Assembly: GCA_019637095.1 (NCBI GenBank) | Contig: JAHBWG010000090.1 | Span: forward strand, 1-35,027 | Source: Sandaracinaceae bacterium | GTDB taxonomy: Bacteria; Myxococcota_A; Polyangia; Polyangiales; Sandaracinaceae | Length of the DNA: 35,027 nt | Reading direction: 5' to 3' | In this document: one piece after another, positions 28,804-35,027 of the stretch | Position numbering within the stretch: the first letter of the stretch is position 1 | Layout of the letters: every line of letters begins with the position of its first letter | The notes under the pieces: generated by a model | Database searches by the model: none | What the model saw: the letters and a program-made list of their open reading frames with translations, nothing else | Told to the model about the DNA's origin: nothing | Translations under genes and position numbers: made by a program

Positions 28804-30192
28804 TCACGGCGCGCGGCGCGGGTCTCGGCTGGCCCGGGGCTTCGCCTTCGGCGGCGCGAGGCCCGCGCGCGCGAGGATCCGCCCGCCCTCGCGGCGCGCC
28901 GCGCCCGCGACCTTCGCGGGGTCGAGCGTGGTGAGCTGCCCGTCGCGCACGATCCAGCGGCCGTCGACGAACGTGTGCCGCACGTCGGCGGCGGTCGCCG
29001 CGTAGACGAGCCGGCTCACCGGGTCGCCGCCCGGGAGCGCGTGCAGCCGCTCGAGGTCGACGACGATCACGTCCGCCTTCTTGCCCGCCTCGAGCGAGCC
29101 GATCGAGCCGTCGAGCCCGAGCGCCCGCGCGCCGTCGATCGTCGCGAGCGCGAGCGCGTCCATCGCGGAGAGCGCCGCCGCGTCGAGGTGCTTCACCTTC
29201 GCGAGGAGCGCGGCCTGACGCAGCTCGGTGAACGCGTCGAGGCGGTTGTTGCAGGGCGCGCCGTCCGCGCCGATGCCCACCACGATCCCCGCGTCCCGCA
29301 TCGCCGGCACGTCGGCGATCCCGCTCGCGAGCTTCAGGTTCGCGCTCGGACAATGCACGATGCGCGTCCCGGCCGCCGCGACCCTCTTCATCTGCGCGCG
29401 CGTGAGCTGTACGCCGTGCGCGAGCACGACGTGCGGGCCGGCGATCCCGTAGGCGGCGAGCGCGTCGACGTCGTCCATCCCGAGCTGCGCGCGCACCTCG
29501 GCCTTCTCGCCGGCGTGCTCGGCGACGTGGCTGTGGATCCGCAAGCCGCGCTGCGTCGCCTCGCGCGCGACGTCGCGCAGGAGCCCCTCGGAGCACGAGA
29601 GGATGAAGCGCGGCCCGAACGCGTAGCCGAGCCGTCCGCCCGCGGCGCCGTCCCAGCGCGCGGCGAGGCGCAGGCTCTCTTCGAGGCTCGCCCGCCGCGA
29701 CTCGCGCAGGCCGCGGGGCACGCCGGCGCCGACGTCCATCATCGCCTTGCCCGAGATCCCCCGGATGCCCGAGCGCGCCATCGCCGCGAACACCGCGTCC
29801 TGGTGGTGTACGGTGCCGAGGTCGAGGATCGTGGTCGTGCCGCCGAGCAGGAGCTCCGCCAGGCCCAGCTCCGCGCTCACCCGCAGGCTCCGTGCGTCGT
29901 GCGCGGCCTCGAGCGGCCAGATCCGCTCCCGCAGCCAGCGCATCAGCGGGAGCTCGTCGGCCATGCCGCGGAGCAGCGCCTGGCAGAGGTGGACGTGCGC
30001 CTGGACGAGCCCCGGCAGGACCGCGCAGCCGCGCGCGTCGATCAGGTGCGCGGCGCCCCTCGGGCGCACGCGCGGCCCGACCGCCACGACGCGGTCGTCC
30101 TCGATCAGGACGTCGCCGGTGCCGAGCACGCGCCGGCTCGCGTCCATCGTGACCACGGCGCCGCCGCGGATCAGCACGGAGCGCTCAATCAT
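28804..30192 (-). CDS. MTA/SAH/5'-deoxyadenosine-type amidohydrolase deaminase
   Basis: This is a 462-residue amidohydrolase of the TrzN/MtaD group. Metal ligands are His 66/68 (PGLVQAHVHLCQ), His 222 (RIHSHVAEH, with Glu 225), His 259 (VVLAHGVQLT) and Asp 310 (GADGAPCNN). GMADELPLMRWLRERIWPLE matches the MTA/SAH deaminase branch (expected GxADDLPLMxWLxxxIWPxE). It should deaminate methylthioadenosine, S-adenosylhomocysteine or 5'-deoxyadenosine to the inosine form. Guanine or triazine deamination cannot be excluded. Start ATG 30190-30192 overlaps the cytidine deaminase stop by 8 nt (ATGATTGA). It is the last gene of the salvage operon and its context supports a nucleoside substrate. Confidence 0.92.
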   Translation of the reverse strand: MIERSVLIRGGAVVTMDASRRVLGTGDVLIEDDRVVAVGPRVRPRGAAHLIDARGCAVLPGLVQAHVHLCQALLRGMADELPLMRWLRERIWPLEAAHDARSLRVSAELGLAELLLGGTTTILDLGTVHHQDAVFAAMARSGIRGISGKAMMDVGAGVPRGLRESRRASLEESLRLAARWDGAAGGRLGYAFGPRFILSCSEGLLRDVAREATQRGLRIHSHVAEHAGEKAEVRAQLGMDDVDALAAYGIAGPHVVLAHGVQLTRAQMKRVAAAGTRIVHCPSANLKLASGIADVPAMRDAGIVVGIGADGAPCNNRLDAFTELRQAALLAKVKHLDAAALSAMDALALATIDGARALGLDGSIGSLEAGKKADVIVVDLERLHALPGGDPVSRLVYAATAADVRHTFVDGRWIVRDGQLTTLDPAKVAGAARREGGRILARAGLAPPKAKPRASRDPRRAP

Positions 30193-30592
30193 CGGCACCG
30201 AGGTAGCTCCCGTCGAAGGCGTGCGGCTGGAGCGAGGCGACGTCCGTCTCGAGCCGGGCGCCGCCGCTCGCGGCCACGCACCGGACGGGGAAGCTCGGCG
30301 CGAACTCCACGAGCACCTGGCGGCACATCCCGCACGGGGCGGCGGGGGCGGGGCCCGCCGTCGCGACCACGATCGCCGAGAAGCGCGTCGCGCCGGCGGC
30401 GACGGCGGCGGCGACGGCCGCGCGCTCCGCGCACAGGCACAGCCCGTAGCTCGCGTTCTCGACGTTCGCGCCGCGGAAGATCGTCCCGTCCTCGGCCAAG
30501 AGGGCCGCGCCGACCCGATAGCGGGAGTAGGGCGCGTACGCGCGCTCGCGCACCTCGAGGGCCGCCGCCTCGAGCGCGTCCCAGTCGATCAA
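30185..30592 (-). CDS. cdd: cytidine deaminase
   Basis: This is a 135-residue homotetrameric-type cytidine deaminase that converts cytidine and deoxycytidine to uridines. Residues AYAPYSRYRVGAALL, GANVENASYGLCLCAERAAV (Cys 54 and Glu 56) and PCGMCRQVLVEFAP (Cys 87, Cys 90) are the zinc-binding and proton-shuttle motifs of the family. All are intact. The start is TTG 30590-30592, which overlaps the stop codon of the purine nucleoside phosphorylase gene (TTGA), so it is translationally coupled. No alternative start in the frame gives a better N-terminus. The following deaminase also overlaps it, forming a tight three-gene operon. Confidence 0.95.
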   Translation of the reverse strand: MIDWDALEAAALEVRERAYAPYSRYRVGAALLAEDGTIFRGANVENASYGLCLCAERAAVAAAVAAGATRFSAIVVATAGPAPAAPCGMCRQVLVEFAPSFPVRCVAASGGARLETDVASLQPHAFDGSYLGADD

Positions 30593-31428
30593 GACCGCCC
30601 CAGCCGCGTCAGCACGCCGGTGAGCAGGCCAGAGAACCGATCGCGCACGCGCGTCGCGGTCTCCGTGACCTCGTCGTGGCTCAGCGCGTGCGGCGAGATG
30701 CCGGCGGCGAGGTTGGTGATGCACGAGACGCCGAGCACGCGCATGCCCACGTGCCGCGCCGCGATGACCTCGAGCACCGTGCTCATCCCGACCGCGTCGG
30801 CGCCGAGCGTGCGCAGCATGCGGATCTCCGCCGGCGTCTCGTAGGAGGGGCCGAGGAGCCCCGCGTACACCCCGCGGCGGAGCGAGAAGCCCGCCGCCGC
30901 CGCGACCTCGCCGGCGATCGCGCCGAGCGCCGGATCGTACGCGCGCGACATGTCGGGGAACCGTGGCCCGAGCGCGTCCTCGTTCGGCCCCTCGAGGCAG
31001 CTCCGTCCGGTGAGGTTCAGGTGGTCCTCGATCAGCATCAGGTCGCCCGCGACCATTCCGTCCGCGCAGCCGCCCGCCGCGTTCGTGATCACGAGCGTGT
31101 CGGCGCCGAGGTGGTGCATGAGCCGCACGCCGAAGACGACGTCGGCGGGGGAGTGGCCTTCGTAGAGGTGGACGCGGCCCTGCATCGCGACGACGTCGAG
31201 CGCGCCGACGCGTCCGAAGACGAGGTTGCCCGCGTGCCCGACGATCTTCGACGCGGGCATGTGGCGGATGGCCTCGTACGGGACCACCTCGCGGTCGGCG
31301 AGGGTGTCGGCGTACCCGCCGAGGCCGGAGCCCAGGACGAGCGCGGCGCGGGCTCGCCGCTCGGTGCGCGCGCGGACGTCGGCCGCCGCCTCCGCGATGC
31401 GCGGGACCTCGAGTGCGCCTTCGTGCAT
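30589..31428 (-). CDS. purine nucleoside phosphorylase (trimeric type)
   Basis: This is a 279-residue PNP of the trimeric (PunA/XapA) class, cleaving inosine or guanosine with phosphate. Motifs are LVLGSGLGGYAD (phosphate loop), MQGRVHLYEGHSP, LVITNAAGG, GLLGPSYETPAEIRML and DAVGMSTVLEVIAARHVGMRVLGVSCITN, which carry the phosphate- and base-binding residues. Length is standard. It is the first gene of the nucleoside salvage operon with cdd and the MTA-type deaminase. Start ATG 31426-31428 gives MHEGALEVPR; a weak -10-like CACCAT ends 6 nt before it. Divergent from the double bPH gene. Symbol left open because punA, deoD-like and xapA types cannot be told apart here. Confidence 0.95.
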   Translation of the reverse strand: MHEGALEVPRIAEAAADVRARTERRARAALVLGSGLGGYADTLADREVVPYEAIRHMPASKIVGHAGNLVFGRVGALDVVAMQGRVHLYEGHSPADVVFGVRLMHHLGADTLVITNAAGGCADGMVAGDLMLIEDHLNLTGRSCLEGPNEDALGPRFPDMSRAYDPALGAIAGEVAAAAGFSLRRGVYAGLLGPSYETPAEIRMLRTLGADAVGMSTVLEVIAARHVGMRVLGVSCITNLAAGISPHALSHDEVTETATRVRDRFSGLLTGVLTRLGRS

Positions 31429-31523
31429 GCGTGCATGGTGGGCGATGAGCCGCGCCCACGTCCAGAACCATGGAACGGGGTCCGACCGAGGGTGTCCGAC
31501 GAGCCACGAACGATGGTTGGTGG

Positions 31524-31529
31524 TACCCT
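31524..31529 (+). promoter_or_regulatory. putative -10 element of the bPH gene
   Basis: TACCCT lies 7 nt before GTG 31537. It has the same layout, nearly base for base through the start codon, as the STAS-like gene promoter (GACCCT-7-GTG). Confidence 0.35.
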
Positions 31530-31536
31530 GCTCGGC

Positions 31537-32676
31537 GTGACGGAGCCGGTCGAGCGAGCGTTCCGGCTCCTGCCCTCCGAGCGAGTGCTCTGGGAGGGTG
31601 GGCCTCGCCGCGGCGCGCCGCGTGGGCAGGCCTGGCGGCTCGTCCCCGCGCTCCTCGTCACCGTCGCGGTGATCGCGGCGCTCTTCGCCGCGCTCCTCGC
31701 CGTGGCCGAGCTGCCGGGCGCGACGCAGGTCGGGCTCGTCAGCGGCTACCTGGTGCTCACGGCGACGGCCGTCGCCATCGCCCCGAGCGTGCTCTACGGC
31801 TCGAGCCGCTACGTCGTCACCGATCGGCGCGTGATGTGGAAGCGCGGCAAGATCCGGCGTGCGATCGAGCGCCACGGCATCACGTTCGCGCGGATCCGCT
31901 GGAACCCCGCCTTGCCGACGGTCGGCGACCTCGAGCTCGTGCGCGCGGTGCCGTTCGGGCCGCTCGCGCGGCAGCAGCGCGTGGTGCTGCACGACGTGGA
32001 GGCGCCCGACGCGGTGCTCGCGATCATCCGCGGCGTCGAGCCGAGCCCTCACGCGGGCGACTGCACCACGCCGCTCACCGACCGGCTCGATCCGGGCGAG
32101 GAGGTCGTGTGGGGTGCCTCGCCCGACGCGGCGGGCATCGACTGGCGCGACGTGCTGACGACGCTGTTCGGCCTCGGCGTGCTGTTCGTCGGCCTCCCGG
32201 TCGGCGTGCGCTCGGCGGCCGTCCTGGCCGACCTCGAGCAGGCGGGGCTCCCCATGCAGTCGGGCACGTGGCTCCTGCTCTTCGGCGCGATGGCGCTCAC
32301 CGCGACGCTGCTCCTCGCGGTGGGCATCGGCCTGACGTGGGCCGGGATCCTCCGCGCCCGGGCGATGGGGCGCGACACCGAGTACGTCGTGACGGACGAT
32401 CGGATCCTCATCCGGCGCGGCACGACCGAGCTCTCGCTCGCGCGAAAGCGCGTCGTCGACGTGGCCGAGACCCGCGGCTGGCGCGGGCTGACGAACCTCT
32501 ACCTCGTGCTCGACGGGCCGGACGCGCGAGCGCTCGCGGACTCCGGCGCGCTGTCGGTCATCGCCCCGTCGCGCGACGCGGTGCAGCCGGTCCTCTTCGA
32601 CCTCGAGGACCCGGGCGCGATCCGGCATCTGCTGGGCGCGCGGACGTCTCGACCCTCGCTGCCCCACGCCGCTTGA
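31537..32676 (+). CDS. membrane protein with two bacterial PH-like (bPH) units
   Basis: This is a 379-residue protein made of two similar halves. Each half begins with a P-S/G-E-x-V-L/V-W-x-G motif (LLPSERVLWEGGP at 11-23; LDPGEEVVWGASPD in the second). Each then has two transmembrane helices, then Y-V-V-T-D-x-R-x-x-x-R/K-x-G, as in bPH domain proteins of the YdbS/YdbT type. Four transmembrane helices are expected overall. A basic, soluble portion lies at the end of each half. The family probably acts in membrane or transport processes but its role is not established. The start is GTG 31537 because a -10-like box ends 7 nt before it; an in-frame ATG at 31513 lies upstream of that box. It is divergent from the PNP gene. 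Confidence 0.8.
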   Translation: MTEPVERAFRLLPSERVLWEGGPRRGAPRGQAWRLVPALLVTVAVIAALFAALLAVAELPGATQVGLVSGYLVLTATAVAIAPSVLYGSSRYVVTDRRVMWKRGKIRRAIERHGITFARIRWNPALPTVGDLELVRAVPFGPLARQQRVVLHDVEAPDAVLAIIRGVEPSPHAGDCTTPLTDRLDPGEEVVWGASPDAAGIDWRDVLTTLFGLGVLFVGLPVGVRSAAVLADLEQAGLPMQSGTWLLLFGAMALTATLLLAVGIGLTWAGILRARAMGRDTEYVVTDDRILIRRGTTELSLARKRVVDVAETRGWRGLTNLYLVLDGPDARALADSGALSVIAPSRDAVQPVLFDLEDPGAIRHLLGARTSRPSLPHAA

Positions 32677-32821
32677 GTCGGCGGCGGCGTTGCCCCAACC
32701 CCTCCTCCCACGCGGCAGAGCCGCATGGGGGGTCTGCTCTGCGAGTCGCCGCCCGCTCGCCGATTGAGGAAGGCCACGGGCGCGCTGGCGTAGATGTGGT
32801 CTACTGGAGTCCTCCACTACC

Positions 32822-32829
32822 GGGAGGGG
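32822..32829 (+). promoter_or_regulatory. ribosome-binding site of the MopE-YfaP lipoprotein gene
   Basis: GGGAGGGG ends 8 nt before ATG 32838 and decides this start. Confidence 0.5.
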
Positions 32830-32837
32830 TTGTCGCC

Positions 32838-33479
32838 ATGAAGAAGGTGCTGCTGCATCTGTTGGTTGGTGCGCTGATCGTCGTGGGGCTGACGTCGTGC
32901 GGGCGCCGTCGCGTCCGCACCGCGCGCCAGGTGGTCGTCGCCGCGCAGCCGGCGCCGAGCGCCGGGGTGAGCGCGGGGGTCCGCGTGAGCCTCGGGGGCG
33001 TCGGCGTCCAGGCGGTCACGCACGCGTGCAACCCGGGCGCGGCCGAGGTCTGCAACGGCCTCGACGACAACTGCAACGGCGTGATCGACGAGGGCTGCGG
33101 CTACAGCGGCGGCAATATCCAGATCACGCTCGCCTGGGGGACGGGCGCGGACCTCGACCTCTACGTCACCGATCCGACGGGCTTCACGATCAGCTACTCG
33201 CGCACCCGCTCGCCGAGCGGCGGGCACCTCGACCACGACGCGCGCGGCGCGTGCGTGCGCTCGCAGGCCGGCGCGACGATCGAGAACGTGTACTGGAACA
33301 CCCCCAACCCGCCGCGGGGGAGCTACCGGATCGAGGTCCACAACTACAGCGGCTGCAACGTGTCGAACCTCACGCAGGCGACGCTCGCCATCGCCGTCGG
33401 CGGGCAGACGATCGGCGCGTACAGCCTCGCGCTCCACCCCGGGGAGCGGCAGGCGATCGCCGAGTTCTACATGCCGTGA
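32838..33479 (+). CDS. lipoprotein with MopE motif and YfaP-like domain
   Basis: This is a 213-residue lipoprotein with a canonical signal (MKKVLLHLLVGALIVVGLTSC, lipobox LTSC, Cys 21). A low-complexity stretch follows, then one MopE-type motif (CNGLDDNCNGVIDEGC), a Cys/Asp-rich loop that binds copper or calcium in its relatives. The C-terminal domain starts IQITLAWGTGADLDLYVTDPTG and includes YSRTRSPSGGHLDHDARGA, IENVYWNTPNPPRGSYRIEVHNYSGC, a YfaP/DUF2135-like beta-sandwich. It is probably outer-membrane or surface bound and secreted by the Lol pathway; its function is unknown. Such MopE-YfaP fusions are familiar in Polyangia by my recollection. Start is fixed by GGGAGGGG. It is a separate gene, transcribed as its neighbours on both sides. 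Confidence 0.9.
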   Translation: MKKVLLHLLVGALIVVGLTSCGRRRVRTARQVVVAAQPAPSAGVSAGVRVSLGGVGVQAVTHACNPGAAEVCNGLDDNCNGVIDEGCGYSGGNIQITLAWGTGADLDLYVTDPTGFTISYSRTRSPSGGHLDHDARGACVRSQAGATIENVYWNTPNPPRGSYRIEVHNYSGCNVSNLTQATLAIAVGGQTIGAYSLALHPGERQAIAEFYMP

Positions 33480-33547
33480 GGTGTAAGGCCGCCCCCTCGT
33501 TGAAAGGTCGCGACCTGCATGCGAAGGTGACTTCCTCGATTCTCCGC

Positions 33548-33553
33548 TAAGTT
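33548..33553 (+). promoter_or_regulatory. putative -10 element of the kinase gene
   Basis: TAAGTT lies 6 nt before ATG 33560, another leaderless-type layout; no ribosome site is present in the intervening bases. Confidence 0.35.
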
Positions 33554-33559
33554 TTGGTC

Positions 33560-35027
33560 ATGCGCGTCTGTCCGTTCTGTCGCCTCGTCCTCGGCGAGGA
33601 GGAGCCCACCTGCCCGCGTGACGGGCACGCGCCGGCTCCGTCGGAGGAGCGCCCGCTCGCGGGCGAGCTCTCCGCACGGTTCGCCGTCGTCGCGCCGTAC
33701 GCGTCGGGCACCGCGGGCGATCTCTACCTCGCGGACGACCGGGAGACGGGCCGGCGCGGCATCCTGAAGGTGCTGCGGCTGCCCGACAAGGTCACGCCGG
33801 CGGAGCGCACGCGCCTCAAGCGCGAGCTGACCAAGCAGGCGACCCTCGACGGCAGCGTGCTCGCGGTGCCGCTCGCGACGGGCGCCGTCGACGAGGCGCC
33901 GTGGATCTTCCGCGAGTGGTACGAGGGCGTCTCACTCCGCGTGCGCCTCGCGCGCAACGGCGCGATGCCGGTGACGGAGGCGCTCGCGGTCGGCGCGCAC
34001 CTCGCGTCCGCGCTCGACGAGCTGCACCGCGCGGGGCTGCTCCACCGCGACCTCAAGGCGGGCCACGTCATCCTCAACCCGCAGCCGTCGGGCCTGCCCG
34101 ACGTGGCGCTCATCGACGCGGGCGTCGCGAGCCGCGTGGACGTCGGCACGGTGTTCGACGTCGTCGGCACACCCGAGTACCTCTCGCCCGAGCAGGCGCG
34201 GGGCAAGCTCGTGAGCTTCCGGAGCGACCTCTACGCGCTCGGCTGCCTGCTCTACGAGATGCTCACCGGCGCGCCGCCCTTCGCTGGCACGGCGAGCGAG
34301 CTGCTCGAGGCGCACGCCAAGCAGGACCCGCCGTCCCCGTCGGTCGCCCACCTGCCGGCCGACCTCGCGACGCTGATCACCAAGCTGCTCGCGAAGGAGC
34401 CGCGCGATCGGCCGTTCTCGGCGCAGCAGGTGCGCCGCGCGCTCGAGCCCTTCCTGCCGGAGACGCGGCGGGACGCGACCCAGACGTTCGAGAAGCTCAC
34501 CGACCGGCGCCGCACGCCGGCCGCCGGGTCGGGGACGCTGCGTCCCCCGGAGAAGCGAGGACCAGAAGGAACCATGATGGGCATTCCCGCACCCCAGTCC
34601 AACGGCAAGGATCTCTCGCCGCCCGTCGCCGCGAAGCCGAGCGCGCCGCCCCCCCCGCCGCCGGGCAAGGCGCCGAGCGCGGAGGGCACCGAGGAGCTCC
34701 TCGCGCTCGACCTCGACGCGGCGGAGCAGGCCCTCTCGCCCGACTTCATCCCGGGCGTCCCGACGAAGCCGGCGCGGCCGGACTCGACGGAGGAGCTGTC
34801 TGCGCTCGACCTCGACAAGGCCGAGGAGGTCCTCGCGCGCGCGCCGCGGATCGCCAAGACGCTGTTCGGGATGCCCGCCGCGCCCGCCGGCCGCATCAGC
34901 GCGCCGCCGCCGCCCCCTCCCGGCGCGCGCGCGGGCGAGGCGGTCGCGTCGGCGCCGCCGCCTCCTCCTCCTCCTCCGTCCCCTGCGCCAGAGCTCGAGC
35001 TGGAGCTCGGGGCGCCGAGCGCGACGC
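33560..35027 (+). CDS. Ser/Thr protein kinase, C-terminal part beyond window
   Basis: Open from ATG 33560 to the right edge (489 residues). A zinc-ribbon-like head (CPFC, CPRDG) precedes a kinase domain at about 38-300. Visible residues are Lys 70 (ILKVLRLP), His-Arg-Asp 162-164, Asp 186 in LIDAGVA (DAG replaces DFG) and SPE at 209-211. The catalytic loop reads HRDLKAGH, so the usual metal-binding Asn at +5 from Asp is His 169. Activity may be weak or lost; this is inference. The tail is Pro/Ala-rich, with TEELLALDLD and TEELSALDLD repeats and two TMMGIP/TLFGMP motifs. The substrate and partners are unknown. It is the last gene in the window. Confidence 0.9.
   Translation, partial: MRVCPFCRLVLGEEEPTCPRDGHAPAPSEERPLAGELSARFAVVAPYASGTAGDLYLADDRETGRRGILKVLRLPDKVTPAERTRLKRELTKQATLDGSVLAVPLATGAVDEAPWIFREWYEGVSLRVRLARNGAMPVTEALAVGAHLASALDELHRAGLLHRDLKAGHVILNPQPSGLPDVALIDAGVASRVDVGTVFDVVGTPEYLSPEQARGKLVSFRSDLYALGCLLYEMLTGAPPFAGTASELLEAHAKQDPPSPSVAHLPADLATLITKLLAKEPRDRPFSAQQVRRALEPFLPETRRDATQTFEKLTDRRRTPAAGSGTLRPPEKRGPEGTMMGIPAPQSNGKDLSPPVAAKPSAPPPPPPGKAPSAEGTEELLALDLDAAEQALSPDFIPGVPTKPARPDSTEELSALDLDKAEEVLARAPRIAKTLFGMPAAPAGRISAPPPPPPGARAGEAVASAPPPPPPPPSPAPELELELGAPSAT

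Noticed and set aside
28975-32676. 1233-codon open frame on the plus strand
   Set aside because: Its first 850 codons are antisense to the PNP-cdd-deaminase genes and are Arg/Ala/Val-rich without motifs. Only the end, from GTG 31537, is a real gene (double bPH protein).
32677-32837. possible gene or attachment site in the gap before the MopE-YfaP gene
   Set aside because: No good frame, no tRNA-like sequence and no direct repeats. It holds only the leader and ribosome site of the lipoprotein gene.

Overview
The window is very GC-rich DNA (about three quarters G+C by eye) with strong third-position G/C bias. Its gene content points to a myxobacterium-type deltaproteobacterium (Myxococcota, probably class Polyangia; a Sandaracinaceae-like organism is my best guess). 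The clues are a Ser/Thr kinase with a zinc-ribbon head and a proline-rich tail, AgmX/PglI-type C-terminal domains, an RCC1-repeat lipoprotein, a MopE-type calcium/copper motif lipoprotein, a large zinc-ribbon/TPR membrane protein, and many lipoproteins and secreted repeat proteins. I see no tRNA, rRNA, insertion sequence, prophage, CRISPR array or attachment site. This is an ordinary chromosomal region with about 29 protein genes, two of them cut by the window edges.

Layout. 1-4.3 kb: the start of an AgmX-like membrane protein (cut at the left edge), a PQQ-like propeller protein, a DUF6940-type protein, an imidazolonepropionase-like amidohydrolase and a PRC-barrel protein. 4.3-9.4 kb: a subtilisin-type lipoprotein protease translationally coupled to a YcxB-like membrane protein, a divergent secreted protein with two tandem PPC-like domains, and a HEAT-repeat protein. 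9.5-12.5 kb: phoH overlapping a GAF-HD-GYP cyclic-di-GMP phosphodiesterase gene. 12.5-19.2 kb: a STAS/SpoIIAA-like small protein, the double-propeller RCC1/AgmX lipoprotein, an orphan sensor kinase and a cysteine-paired Sel1-repeat protein. 19.2-24.8 kb: a TetR/cupin divergent pair with a clear operator, uvrC, a membrane-tethered TAXI solute-binding protein, and the zapA-fthC pair. 24.9-28.8 kb: a 1292-residue zinc-ribbon/DLPAP-repeat/TPR protein. 28.8-31.4 kb: a nucleoside salvage operon (purine nucleoside phosphorylase, cytidine deaminase, MTA/SAH-type deaminase) with overlapping genes. 31.5 kb-end: a double bPH membrane protein, a MopE-YfaP lipoprotein and a Ser/Thr kinase cut by the right edge.

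How the genes work together. Clear functional units are the nucleoside salvage operon, zapA-fthC, phoH/HD-GYP, tetR/cupin and the protease/YcxB pair. The rest are mostly single-gene transcription units in alternating orientation. A recurring feature is a TANNNT-type -10 hexamer only 6-9 nt before the start codon, suggesting leaderless mRNAs; I used it to pick several starts. No obvious multi-gene novel system is present. The most unusual items are the 14-repeat RCC1/AgmX fusion lipoprotein, the permease-less membrane-anchored TAXI protein, the kinase with a His in place of the catalytic-loop Asn, and the hairpin that holds the stop codons of two convergent genes.
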